Positions 1 to 7,823 of a DNA stretch of 64,000 nucleotides are shown one piece after another. The stretch comes from Mesorhizobium shangrilense. GTDB taxonomy: Bacteria > Pseudomonadota > Alphaproteobacteria > Rhizobiales > Rhizobiaceae. The notes beneath the pieces were generated by a model. It saw nothing but the letters and a program-made list of their open reading frames with translations. It did no database searches and was not told where the DNA came from. Within the stretch, counting starts at the first letter, position 1; each line of letters starts with the position of its first letter. The position numbers and the translations under genes are program-made. The stretch spans positions 1,121,501-1,185,500 of the forward strand of contig NZ_JAQGPN010000001.1 of NCBI RefSeq assembly GCF_028826155.1. The letters are read 5' to 3'.

Positions 1-95
1 TCATAGGTGTAGACGGTGAGCGTGTCCTGCGCCCGGGCGGCCGCGGTCAGGCCGACCAGCGCGCTGGTCGCCGCGAGAATAGAGAGTATGCGCAT
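1..95 (-). CDS. thiB: Thiamine ABC transporter substrate-binding protein, N-terminus only
   Basis: Only the first 31 codons are in the window and the gene runs off the left edge. The visible protein starts MRILSILAATSALVG, a signal peptide with an Ala-rich end (AAARAQ), and the mature part opens DTLTVYTYE. That is the typical start of periplasmic thiamine/TPP-binding ThiB proteins. The ATG is preceded by AGGAGG on the minus strand (102-107). A TPP riboswitch lies just upstream, which supports the assignment more than the short peptide does. Family knowledge: ThiB delivers thiamine or its phosphates to the ThiPQ membrane complex; thiP and thiQ would be expected beyond the edge. Confidence 0.8.
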   Translation of the reverse strand, partial: MRILSILAATSALVGLTAAARAQDTLTVYTY

Positions 96-145
96 CCGAG
101 GCCTCCTCAGTTCAAGGTTGAAAGGGAATTGGCGCCGGATGAAGC

Positions 146-250
146 GTCTAATCCCTCCGCCGGTACGAGCCGGATCAGGTTCAGCGGGTTGGCAGGAACT
201 CTCGTTCCCTTGCCTCTCAGCCTGTGCGCGTCACCGCGCACGGCACCCCG
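146..250 (-). promoter_or_regulatory. TPP riboswitch (thi box) upstream of thiB
   Basis: Read on the minus strand, the segment has the conserved TPP aptamer blocks in the right order: GGGGTGCC (249-242), GGCTGAGA (222-215), and CTGAACCTGATCCGG (184-170) followed by TACCGGCGGAGGGA. It ends about 50 nt before the thiB start codon, leaving room for an expression platform that contains the AGGAGG ribosome-binding site. TPP binding is expected to lower thiB expression. The call is made from primary-sequence blocks; no folding program was run. Confidence 0.93.
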
Positions 251-359
251 TTAGAGCGCGGCCAAACTAGACCGAACGCTGCGCCCGTGCAACGCCCGGC
301 GCATGGCCCGCGCGCATGGCTGCCTTTCGCTTTCGCGCGACCTCGTATAGAGGCGCGGC

Positions 360-1004
360 ATGAGCCGTTTCACGCTTCTCCTCGGTGGCGATCTGGTCAC
401 GACGCCGCGCCTTCTCGCGCAGGTCGCGCAGACGCGCGTCATCGCGGCCGATTCCGGCATGCGCCATGCCCGCGCGCTCGGCCTCAGCCCGGAACTCTGG
501 GTCGGCGATTTCGATTCCGCCACGGCGCTTCTCGAACGCGCCTATCCCGACGTGCCGCGCGAGGTGTTCCCCGCCGAGAAGGATATGACCGACGGCGAAC
601 TGGCGGTCGCGACCGCAGTACGGGAGGGCGCGACGTCGCTCGTGCTCGCCGGCGCTTTCGGCGGCAGCCGGGCCGACCATGCCTTCCTCCACCTGGCGCT
701 TGCGATGCGCATCGCGGAGAAGGGGATGGAAGTCATCCTCAGCAGCGGCTCGCAGGAAGGTCGCCCGCTTTCGCTCGGCGGAACGGCCTTTGACTTCGCC
801 GACGCGACGCTGTTTTCCGTCGTCGGCTTCACGCCGCTCTCGGGCCTGACGGTGCGGGGGGCCAAATGGCCGCTCCATGACGTCGAGGTGCCGCTCGGTT
901 CGTCGCTCACCATATCCAACCAGATCCAGGGGAGACTCGAGATCGAACTCCGCTCAGGCCGCGCCATGCTGATCGCACATCCGTTTCCCGCCGAGGGGGC
1001 CTGA
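360..1004 (+). CDS. thiN: Thiamine pyrophosphokinase
   Basis: The 214-residue protein has the length and motifs of thiamine pyrophosphokinases, which transfer pyrophosphate from ATP to thiamine to make TPP in the cytosol. Visible motifs are AADSG near residue 31, VGDFDS near 50 and AEKDMTDGE near 75, the acidic metal/ATP site of the family, followed by a GSRADH segment and a C-terminal beta-rich thiamine-binding half. It is transcribed away from the riboswitch-controlled thiB, so uptake and activation of thiamine sit back to back. The next gene starts 3 nt after the stop, so the two are probably cotranscribed. Confidence 0.93.
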   Translation: MSRFTLLLGGDLVTTPRLLAQVAQTRVIAADSGMRHARALGLSPELWVGDFDSATALLERAYPDVPREVFPAEKDMTDGELAVATAVREGATSLVLAGAFGGSRADHAFLHLALAMRIAEKGMEVILSSGSQEGRPLSLGGTAFDFADATLFSVVGFTPLSGLTVRGAKWPLHDVEVPLGSSLTISNQIQGRLEIELRSGRAMLIAHPFPAEGA

Positions 1005-1007
1005 GCC

Positions 1008-2837
1008 ATGGCGCCGCCTCTCCTGAAACTCGACGACATCCGCCTCACCTTCGGCGGTACGCCGCTGCTGCAGGGCGCAAACCTGTCTGTCTCCCCCGGC
1101 GATCGGATCGCACTGGTCGGCCGCAACGGGTCGGGCAAGTCCACCCTCCTCAAGATCGCCGCCGGGCTGGTCGAGCCGACCGACGGCGAGGTGTTCCGCC
1201 ATCCGTCGGCGACCATCCGCTACCTCCCGCAGGTGCCCGACATGGACGGCTTCGCGACCGTGCGCGCCTATGTCGAGGTAGGGCTCGGCCCCGCCGACGA
1301 TCCGCACCGCGCCACCTACCTCATGGAGCATCTCGGCCTGACCGGCGACGAAAAGCCGTCCGACCTCTCCGGCGGCGAGGCCAGGCGCGCCGCGCTCGCC
1401 AAGGTCATGGCGCCGGAGCCCGACATCCTGCTCCTCGACGAGCCGACCAACCATCTCGACCTCGCCGTCATCGAGTGGCTGGAAGAGGAACTGATCCGCA
1501 CCTCGTCGGCCGTCATCCTGATTTCGCACGACCGCCGTTTCCTGGAGCGCGTCTCGAAGGCGACCGTTTGGCTCGACCGCGGCGAGACGGCGCGACTCGA
1601 TCGCGGCTTCGCGCATTTCGAGGAGTGGCGCGACAAGATGCTGGAGGAGGAGGAGCGCGACCAGCAGAAGCTCGGCCGCCAGATCGTGCGCGAGGAGCAT
1701 TGGCTGCGCTACGGCGTCACCGCGCGGCGCAAGCGCAACATGCGTCGTCTGGGCGAGCTGCACGCGATGCGCCAGAAGCACCGCAGCCATCGCGGCGCCG
1801 AGGGCGTGGCGACGATGGTCGCTTCCGAGGCGGCCGAATCCGGCAAGCTGGTCATCGAGGCGAAGAACATCGACAAGGCCTATGGCGACCAGGTCGTCGT
1901 GAAGGGCTTTTCTACGCGCATCCAGCGTGGCGACCGCATCGGCCTCGTCGGGCCGAACGGCGCCGGCAAGACCACGCTCCTGAAGATGCTCACCGGCGAG
2001 CTGGCGCCCGACGCCGGCAAGGTCCGGCTCGGCGTCAACCTGGAGATCGCCACGCTCGACCAGAAGCGGGCCGCGCTCGATCCGGAGGAGTCGCTGGCGC
2101 ACTTCCTGACCGACGGCCGCGGTGAAACGGTGGTGGTCAACGGCGAGGAGCGCCACGTCGTCTCCTACATGAAGGACTTCCTGTTCAAGCCCGAGCAGGC
2201 GCGCACGCCGGTTCGCGAGCTGTCGGGGGGCGAGCGCGCGCGGCTCATCCTTGCCCGCATCCTGGCGCGGCCGTCTAACCTCCTGGTGCTGGACGAGCCC
2301 ACCAACGACCTCGACATGGAGACGCTGGACCTGCTGCAGGAACTGGTCGCGGGTTACGCCGGCACGGTGCTGCTGGTCAGCCACGACCGCGATTTCCTCG
2401 ACCGCACCGTCACGTCGATCATCGCGCCGGAAGACAACGGCCGCTGGCTCGAATATGCGGGCGGCTACGCCGACATGCTGGCGCAGCGCGGCGGCAAGAA
2501 GCTGGAAGACCGCAAGGCGGCCAAGGTGGCGTCGTCCGGCAACGGTAGCGGGTCGACGAGCGGCGCCGCGTCCGCAGCGGACACCCAGAAGGCCCCGGCC
2601 AAAAAGCTCTCCTACAAGCAGAAGTTCGCGCTGGAATCGCTGCCGGGCAAGATGGAAGGTGTCTCCGCTGCGATCTCGGCGCTGGAAGACAGGCTTGCCG
2701 ATCCAAAATTCTACGAACGCGACCCCAAGGGCTTTGGCCAGAGCATCGCCATGCTCGACAAGGAACGCGCCACCCTCGCCACGATGGAGGAGGAGTGGCT
2801 GGAACTGGAGATGCTCAGGGAAGAGCTTGAGGGGTAG
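1008..2837 (+). CDS. uup: ABC-F family ATPase (Uup type)
   Basis: A 609-residue soluble protein with two ABC ATPase domains and no membrane segments. The first Walker A is GRNGSGKST at residues 38-46, followed by LSGGEARRA and LLLDEPTNHLD. After a charged linker (about residues 200-270), the second has GPNGAGKTT, LSGGERARL and LVLDEPTNDLD. The last 80 residues, after a Gly/Ser/Ala/Lys-rich linker, form a predicted coiled coil with the conserved LSYKQKFALE start that marks Uup. Uup-type ABC-F proteins act on ribosomes and DNA-related processes, not transport. It follows thiN by 3 nt; the pairing probably reflects cotranscription only. Confidence 0.92.
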   Translation: MAPPLLKLDDIRLTFGGTPLLQGANLSVSPGDRIALVGRNGSGKSTLLKIAAGLVEPTDGEVFRHPSATIRYLPQVPDMDGFATVRAYVEVGLGPADDPHRATYLMEHLGLTGDEKPSDLSGGEARRAALAKVMAPEPDILLLDEPTNHLDLAVIEWLEEELIRTSSAVILISHDRRFLERVSKATVWLDRGETARLDRGFAHFEEWRDKMLEEEERDQQKLGRQIVREEHWLRYGVTARRKRNMRRLGELHAMRQKHRSHRGAEGVATMVASEAAESGKLVIEAKNIDKAYGDQVVVKGFSTRIQRGDRIGLVGPNGAGKTTLLKMLTGELAPDAGKVRLGVNLEIATLDQKRAALDPEESLAHFLTDGRGETVVVNGEERHVVSYMKDFLFKPEQARTPVRELSGGERARLILARILARPSNLLVLDEPTNDLDMETLDLLQELVAGYAGTVLLVSHDRDFLDRTVTSIIAPEDNGRWLEYAGGYADMLAQRGGKKLEDRKAAKVASSGNGSGSTSGAASAADTQKAPAKKLSYKQKFALESLPGKMEGVSAAISALEDRLADPKFYERDPKGFGQSIAMLDKERATLATMEEEWLELEMLREELEG

Positions 2838-2904
2838 TTGGGTGGCAGTTTTGCTGCGCCCTCGGCCAGCGGGGCAAATTTGTCCCCGGTGATATGGCTC
2901 CGGG

Positions 2905-3642
2905 TCAGGCGGGCCGGATGCTCATGATGCAGAGAACGAGCAGGGCAGCGGCAAGCGCGGTCATTACGATGTCTCTTCGACCGAGTTTCGGCGCACCCAT
3001 GACGGTGCGCGGCGATCCGGGTTCGAGACCCCGCGCCTCCATCGCGATCGCAGTCCTTCCGGCGCGCCTGATGGCATAGGCCAGAAGCGGGATGAGCAGA
3101 CCGGACAGTTCGATGGGCCCGGGGATCCGTCTTGGGGCTTTTCCGAGCTTCATGGCGCGCGCCAGCCGCATCTGCTGCACTTCGGCGGCAAGGTCCGGCA
3201 CGAGCTGCATGGCTGAAAAGAGGGCATAGGCAATCTGGGGCGGAAGCCGCCAACTGGCCATCAGCGACCGCACAAACGCTCCAGGGTCGGTGGTCAGCGC
3301 GAACAGCGCCGAGATCATCCCGCACGCGATCGCCCGCAGGAAAAGCGTGATGCCGGCGGAAAATGCCGGCGAGGCCAACACCGACTCGGCCGCCATCTGA
3401 AGCGCGAAGCCGCCGTCTTGCCGGAAAAGGACGCTGGTGGTCAGGAAGCCGAATCCGAACAGCGCGAACGGCAACATCAGGGCCAGGATCAGAGCCAGCG
3501 AAAAACGCTCCACAACGAGGAGCAGGAGCACCACGATGACAATGGTCGCCAGCTGAAAGCGCGCGTCGAAGATCAGGACGGATGCCGCGACCCACACGAG
3601 GCAGACGACCAGCTTGGCGAGCGGATGCAGCGTCTTCAGCAT
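2905..3642 (-). CDS. ykoC: ECF transporter transmembrane (T) component, YkoC/CbiQ family
   Basis: A 245-residue integral membrane protein with hydrophobic segments near residues 10-50, 55-75, 100-120 and at the C-terminus. The cytoplasmic helices carry the Ala-Arg-Gly type motifs of ECF T components (MRLARAMKLG and MEARGLEPGS), which couple ATP hydrolysis to the substrate-binding subunit. The start was set at MLKTLHPLAKLV because that ATG overlaps the end of the ATPase gene by 7 nt (ATGCTGA); the open frame upstream is non-hydrophobic and lies inside the ATPase gene. It is the last gene of the ykoFEDC-type operon. Confidence 0.88.
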   Translation of the reverse strand: MLKTLHPLAKLVVCLVWVAASVLIFDARFQLATIVIVVLLLLVVERFSLALILALMLPFALFGFGFLTTSVLFRQDGGFALQMAAESVLASPAFSAGITLFLRAIACGMISALFALTTDPGAFVRSLMASWRLPPQIAYALFSAMQLVPDLAAEVQQMRLARAMKLGKAPRRIPGPIELSGLLIPLLAYAIRRAGRTAIAMEARGLEPGSPRTVMGAPKLGRRDIVMTALAAALLVLCIMSIRPA

Positions 3643-5294
3643 GCGGCTGTCCCCTTCAGCCAGCGCAGGACCGGCGCGATGGCCGGCTCGGCCAGCCCCG
3701 CCCTTGCCACGAGATCGGCGTTTGTCAGGAGTTCGGCCGTCGGACCTTCCGCCAGGATCCCGTTCTCGCCGAGCACGATGGAGCGTGAGCAAAGGCGCAG
3801 CGCCAGATCCATGTCATGGGTGATCAGCGCGACCGCACGTCCTTCCGCGGCGAGGGCCTCGATGTGGTCGAAAACCGTCTCCGCGCCTCTCGCATCGAGG
3901 CCGGCGAACGGCTCGTCGAGGACGAGGAGCGGCCACCGGCTGCTCGACGTCAGGCACGCCAGCGCCAGCCGCCGCTTCTGCCCTTGCGACAGTTCGGCGG
4001 GGTGGCGCTCCTCCAGACCGTCGAGACCCCACCGGGCAAGGATCTCCCCCAGGCGAAGCGCATCGGCCTTTAGCCAGGTGGAAAGCTCCTCCCTGACGCT
4101 GGCGGCGGTGAAGTGGTGCTCTGGCTTCTGCAGCGCGATTGCGCCGGCCGCGCCATCGCGACTGCCGCCCTTCAATCGAAGCAGGCCCGCGAGGCTTCCG
4201 CCGAGCGTCGTTTTGCCGGCGCCGTTGGCGCCGAGAAGGCCGAGCACCTCGCCTTCGCGAATTTCGAGGTTCACCTTGCGAAGGACGGTCGGCCCCAGGA
4301 AAGGCGCGCAGTCGGCCTCCGTCAGCCGCGCCACGGTGCGTCCGTGCGATGCTGGCGGCGCGGCCCGTCGCGCGCTGGCGAAGCTTGCGAGGGCGTCCCG
4401 CGCGCGGCTCCGTTCTTCCGGCGGCAGATCTTCGAGGTGACGCAGCACGGCGTCAATGCTGAGCGGCGGCTCGGCAGGCGCCAGCCCGGCCTGCGACAGT
4501 TCGGCATCGAGATGGCTGGCAAGGGGACGCCAGACACCCAGGGCGTCCAGGCGCTCGCGCTGTTCCCGAAACAGCGCCGCCGGGGGACCCTGGGCGACGA
4601 TCCGGCCGTCGTCGCCCAATACCGCGACACGGTTGATGACGCCGATCAATCCGTCGAGACGATGGTCGACGATGAGAGCGGCTTCCATCCGTCTGTTGTC
4701 CAGCAGAAGCCGGTAGAGCTGCGCGGCGGCCGCGGGCGCGAGATGCGCGGTGGGTTCGTCGGCGACCAGCAGCGGCGCTTCCTGTGCGAGGGCCGCGGCC
4801 AGCGCGACGAGCTGCCGTTCGCCTCCCGACAGTGTGGTGCTGCGGCGGCTCCGCCACTCCTGCGGCAATCCGACGAGATGCATGGCCTCGAGGATCTTCG
4901 CCTGGATGCAGGCTTCCGGAAGTGCGGCGTTTTCCAAGGCGAAGGCGATCTCGTCCTCGACCCGCATTCCGCAGAGCGTCCTGTCCGCGTCCTGGAACAG
5001 ATGCGCGACCGTATCGGCCCAGCCGGCAGGGCTGCGGTTGGAGACCGGCTCTCCGCGCAGACGTGTGTAACCCGCTACCTCCGCGGGGATGCTGACGGGC
5101 ATCAGACCCGTCAGCGTCATCAGGAGGGTCGACTTTCCCGATCCCGATGCGCCCAGGAGCAGCACCCGCTCGCCGCGCCCGATGGCGAGCCGGACGGGTC
5201 CGACGGCCGCTTCCTTCGCATAGGGGTAGCGGACCGCAACCTCGTCCCATTCTGCCAGGGCGGCGCGGTCAGCGGCGCGCGGTTCGCCGGTCAT
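3636..5294 (-). CDS. ykoD: ECF transporter tandem ATPase (A component), YkoD-like
   Basis: A 552-residue protein with two complete ABC ATPase domains fused in tandem, as in YkoD. Domain 1 has Walker A GASGSGKST at residues 48-56, signature LSGGERQ and Walker B LLVADEPTAHL. Domain 2 has GANGAGKTT, a variant signature LSQGQKRR and LLVLDEPFAGLD. It powers the importer made with the flanking membrane proteins. Its start overlaps the end of ykoE by 26 nt and its end overlaps ykoC by 7 nt, so translation is probably coupled. The importer likely takes up the thiamine precursor hydroxymethylpyrimidine or a related compound; that is inferred from the riboswitch and the gene set. Confidence 0.92.
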   Translation of the reverse strand: MTGEPRAADRAALAEWDEVAVRYPYAKEAAVGPVRLAIGRGERVLLLGASGSGKSTLLMTLTGLMPVSIPAEVAGYTRLRGEPVSNRSPAGWADTVAHLFQDADRTLCGMRVEDEIAFALENAALPEACIQAKILEAMHLVGLPQEWRSRRSTTLSGGERQLVALAAALAQEAPLLVADEPTAHLAPAAAAQLYRLLLDNRRMEAALIVDHRLDGLIGVINRVAVLGDDGRIVAQGPPAALFREQRERLDALGVWRPLASHLDAELSQAGLAPAEPPLSIDAVLRHLEDLPPEERSRARDALASFASARRAAPPASHGRTVARLTEADCAPFLGPTVLRKVNLEIREGEVLGLLGANGAGKTTLGGSLAGLLRLKGGSRDGAAGAIALQKPEHHFTAASVREELSTWLKADALRLGEILARWGLDGLEERHPAELSQGQKRRLALACLTSSSRWPLLVLDEPFAGLDARGAETVFDHIEALAAEGRAVALITHDMDLALRLCSRSIVLGENGILAEGPTAELLTNADLVARAGLAEPAIAPVLRWLKGTAAC

Positions 5295-5853
5295 GGTCTA
5301 TCGCCAGGCCGGAGAGGACGCCTGTGCCGTAGAGGCCCTGGACGATCACATGACCAAGCCATCCGCCCAGCAAGGCGCCGCTCAGGCAGCGCAGCACGAA
5401 CATGGTGACGAGAAGGCCGGGCGCAAGTGCGCCATAGTCGAAGCGGATCCAGGTGTAGATGAAGGAAAACACCGCCGCTCCGACGCCGGCCGCCAGCAGG
5501 ACCGGAAGGCGATAGTTCCGCCAGCGCGTGGCCGCGAACACGACCTCCGCACCGGCGCCCTGTACCGCCCCCGTGACCAGGAGGAGCAGGCCGGCCGGGC
5601 TGCCGAGCATGATCTGGACCGCCGCCGTCAGCATCTCGGCTGCGAGGGCGACGCCGGGCTTGCGGATGATCGCCGCAGCGACAATGGAGGCGACGAACCA
5701 GAAGCCCATCACCACATCCATGGTGACCGGGCCGAAGACCGCCTGGGCGAGAAGCCAGACCTGCACCCAGGCGAGATAGAGGGCGCCGAACACCGCGCCG
5801 AGCACGGCGACGATCATGGTTTCGCGCAGGGTCCACCTGTTTTGACGGGTCAT
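5269..5853 (-). CDS. ykoE: ECF transporter substrate-specific (S) component, YkoE family
   Basis: A 194-residue membrane protein with about six hydrophobic segments (starting near residues 10, 40, 60, 85, 110 and 145). It has the LREtMIVAVLGAVFGALYLAWVQ-type first helix of YkoE proteins, which bind thiamine precursors in the membrane. The start MTRQNRW was preferred because the longer open frame upstream encodes a Ser/Arg-rich, non-hydrophobic stretch. It lies between ykoF, 138 bp upstream, and the tandem ATPase, with which it overlaps. Gene order F-E-D-C matches the Bacillus subtilis operon, also under TPP riboswitch control. Confidence 0.9.
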   Translation of the reverse strand: MTRQNRWTLRETMIVAVLGAVFGALYLAWVQVWLLAQAVFGPVTMDVVMGFWFVASIVAAAIIRKPGVALAAEMLTAAVQIMLGSPAGLLLLVTGAVQGAGAEVVFAATRWRNYRLPVLLAAGVGAAVFSFIYTWIRFDYGALAPGLLVTMFVLRCLSGALLGGWLGHVIVQGLYGTGVLSGLAIDHDRRTARR

Positions 5854-5991
5854 GCCATTCCTGCCTGGAATTGAGAAGAATTGGTTCGGCGCTGGATGAT
5901 CGCGCCGAGGAGCGGATGCCGATTGTCGGCAAAAGTGATGCGAAAACAAAAGGCTAAGGCAACCGTGCGATTTTGATCGCGCTGGGGCTCC

Positions 5992-6600
5992 CTAGCGGGG
6001 CGTCGGGCTGTTGGCCGAGACGGTCAGATCGAGTGCGACGTGCCCTTCAGGCGAGCCGAAGCGCAGGAACGCCTGTTCCAGCGTGGCGAAGACCTGGCCT
6101 GCGTCGCCCCTGAGCTTGGTGCAGAAATTCTTCGATCGTTCGAACACGCCGGACGATTTCAGAAAGTCGATGCAGCCGTAGATCTCGTCCATGTGGTGGC
6201 CCCGGCCGAGCGGGTAGAACGAGAACTGGACTGCGATTTCCTGGCCGGTGTCGGCCGCTTGCGCCGCCGTCCGCACGGCCAGCGCGACCCGCTCCTCAAG
6301 CGGAGCGGGAACCTCGGGCCGCTCCGCCGGCGTGCAGATCGGATCGTCGGGTTCACCGGGACAGCCGCGCGAGACCGTGGCGGACAGCACGCAGTGCCTG
6401 CCGCTCGCCGCGGCGGCGACGAAAAGGTCGCGCATCGCTGGAAAGAGCTGTTCGGGCGGACCGACGAGCAGGGTGGACAGGTCGTCCGTTTCGATGCGGA
6501 ACGAATCCCGGTAGGGATCCAGCGCCTTGATGGCGTTCAGGATGATGTCCACGAAATCGTCGGACATCGGATAAAGGGATATCTGTGCGCCGGAAAACAT
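5992..6600 (-). CDS. ykoF: YkoF family thiamine/hydroxymethylpyrimidine-binding protein
   Basis: The 202-residue protein matches the YkoF family in length and in its two related halves (about residues 1-90 and 100-200), each opening with a beta strand of the type GAQISLYPMSDDF and IAVQFSFYPLGRG. YkoF proteins are cytosolic and bind thiamine or its pyrimidine moiety; they are thought to assist the YkoEDC importer. It is the first gene after the second TPP riboswitch, with its ATG only a few nucleotides past the aptamer. No signal peptide or membrane segment is present. The last residues (SANSPTPR) look like a disordered tail. Confidence 0.9.
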   Translation of the reverse strand: MFSGAQISLYPMSDDFVDIILNAIKALDPYRDSFRIETDDLSTLLVGPPEQLFPAMRDLFVAAAASGRHCVLSATVSRGCPGEPDDPICTPAERPEVPAPLEERVALAVRTAAQAADTGQEIAVQFSFYPLGRGHHMDEIYGCIDFLKSSGVFERSKNFCTKLRGDAGQVFATLEQAFLRFGSPEGHVALDLTVSANSPTPR

Positions 6601-6603
6601 GAC

Positions 6604-6696
6604 CGCCTCGCTCCGCTGGCATTACCCAGATCAGCTTTAGGGTCTGAAGGCTTGCCGCCTCGCATCTCAGCCCCGACGGTACGGAGCACCCCTGTG
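6604..6696 (-). promoter_or_regulatory. TPP riboswitch upstream of ykoFEDC
   Basis: On the minus strand the aptamer blocks are GGGGTGCTCC (from about 6693), GGGGCTGAGAT (6674-6664), and CTGATCTGGGTAATGCCAGCG (6634-6614), a near-consensus P4/P5 core. The segment equivalent to the usual GCGtAGGGA end is GCGGAGCGAGG, which is also the only Shine-Dalgarno-like stretch before the ykoF ATG at 6600. That arrangement predicts direct control of translation initiation by TPP binding. Assigned from sequence blocks without folding software. Confidence 0.93.
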
Positions 6697-6721
6697 GATG
6701 TCTGCCGTTAGCATCAACGAT

Positions 6722-6900
6722 CGGCGCGGCGCAAGGCGCTGCGGATCAATTGTGGACAATGGCTGTTGACGGCCGCGGCAGCGAGCCCGGGGGACGGATC
6801 CCCGTCCGGAACCGCCGTGGGGATGCCGATCGCGCCGGGGAGGGACGCGCGAGAGCAGCGTGTCGAGGAAAGCGGAACGCCGGTCGCTGGGAACTGCCGG
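6722..6900 (-). other. Intergenic stretch downstream of zapA; possible 6S RNA position
   Basis: This 180-bp stretch has no credible open frame. On the minus strand its two ends can form a GC-rich closing helix (GGCCGGCAG near 6900 against CTGCCGCGGCC near 6770), and it holds a small hairpin (GGACGG/CCGTCC, 6792-6807). In many proteobacteria the 6S RNA gene follows zapA, and the length fits. I could not confirm the central bubble or a conserved 6S sequence, so this is a positional guess. It may simply be the zapA trailer. Confidence 0.25.
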
Positions 6901-6902
6901 CC

Positions 6903-7271
6903 TTAGTTCGCCTTGCGAACCGCCAGGCCTTCCGCCAGTGTTTCCATGCGCTGCGCCAGGCCTGTCAGTGCCCCGGTCAGCGCCGCGTCGTTCTTGTCGG
7001 CTTTCACAAGAGCCTCGTCGCGCGTCTTCCTCAGCGTTCCGATCTCGCTCTCCATGCCCTTGACCCGCTTCTGCAGCTCCGAGAGTTCGTCCATCACCAT
7101 GATGGCGGCCATGATTGTCAGCCGCTGGTCGCCGATCTCGCCGAAGGAGCTCTTGAGATAGGAGACGTAGCGGTCAAACTTCTGGCCCATCTCCATGAGG
7201 TGCTCTTCCTGCCCCTCGTCGCAGGCCATGCGATATTGCTTGGCGTCGATGGTAATCGTGACTTGCGCCAT
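6903..7271 (-). CDS. zapA: Cell division protein ZapA
   Basis: A 122-residue protein with a ZapA domain at the N-terminus (MAQVTITIDAKQYRMACDEG) and a predicted coiled coil from about residue 55 to the end (heptad-rich MDELSELQKRVKGMESEIGTL). ZapA binds FtsZ at midcell and bundles its protofilaments through a dimeric coiled coil. It begins 7 nt after the DUF4164 gene and forms a two-gene operon with it. The unit is transcribed divergently from the transketolase gene, a conserved arrangement in Rhizobiales. Confidence 0.9.
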   Translation of the reverse strand: MAQVTITIDAKQYRMACDEGQEEHLMEMGQKFDRYVSYLKSSFGEIGDQRLTIMAAIMVMDELSELQKRVKGMESEIGTLRKTRDEALVKADKNDAALTGALTGLAQRMETLAEGLAVRKAN

Positions 7272-7278
7272 GTCGCAC

Positions 7279-7551
7279 CTACCTGTCCAGCACGGCGCGG
7301 ATGGTCTCCATCGCCGTCACCAGCCTTCGCGAGACTTCCTTGTTGGCCTCCTCGAGCCGCTCGGCGCGCGATTCAGAATTGTCGAGTTCCTGCGCCAGTC
7401 GGCTGCGGTCGGCATTCATCCGCTGCACCTCGGCTTCGGCTTCGGAATAATCCTGTTCCTGCTCGAGGCGTGCGGCGACGGCATTTTCCAGCCCTTCGAT
7501 CGCCTTGGTGAGGCGCGAAATGGCCTCCCTGAGTGTGGTTTCGCCGGTCAT
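7279..7551 (-). CDS. DUF4164 family coiled-coil protein
   Basis: A 90-residue protein that is almost entirely a predicted coiled coil: heptad-like spacing of Leu/Ala/Val runs from residue 8 to the end, with many Glu, Arg and Gln residues. It matches the short DUF4164 proteins found next to zapA in Rhizobiales. The function is unknown. Its position directly before zapA, in the same operon and with the same fold type, suggests a partner in division-ring assembly; that is inference only. It lacks a signal peptide and membrane segments. Confidence 0.75.
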   Translation of the reverse strand: MTGETTLREAISRLTKAIEGLENAVAARLEQEQDYSEAEAEVQRMNADRSRLAQELDNSESRAERLEEANKEVSRRLVTAMETIRAVLDR

Positions 7552-7751
7552 CGTTTCCGTCTCAACCCGCCCGCCGTGGAATCTCCGCGTTCAGAACGCG
7601 TTACACGGAAAACATTAGGCAGCGCTGGAAGCGCACGTCAACAAAGCTGTTCATCTGTCCCCTGCTAATGCGCCGGCGGCCTTTCAGCCGGGGAGCCGAG
7701 TTCGGCCAGGGAAACGCGCGGACGCGCCTTTTCGCCGCGTCTGCGCGTTTG

Positions 7752-7779
7752 TTGACACCCGGACGGCACCTGCTATGTG
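7752..7779 (+). promoter_or_regulatory. Candidate sigma-70 promoter of tkt
   Basis: A consensus -35 TTGACA (7752-7757) is followed by TATGTG or CTATGT at 7773-7779, with a 15-16 bp spacer, in the divergent zapA-tkt intergenic region. It sits about 45 bp before the tkt start codon. The rest of the 272-bp region shows no other feature I can name. Confidence 0.45.
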
Positions 7780-7823
7780 TCCGCTGCCTTTTTGGCCCGA
7801 GCCACCCCAACTGCGAGCGATCC

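Noticed and set aside
7533..7823. N-terminal extension of transketolase by 97 codons
   Set aside because: It covers the promoter and the divergent DUF4164 start, and the extra residues have no family counterpart.
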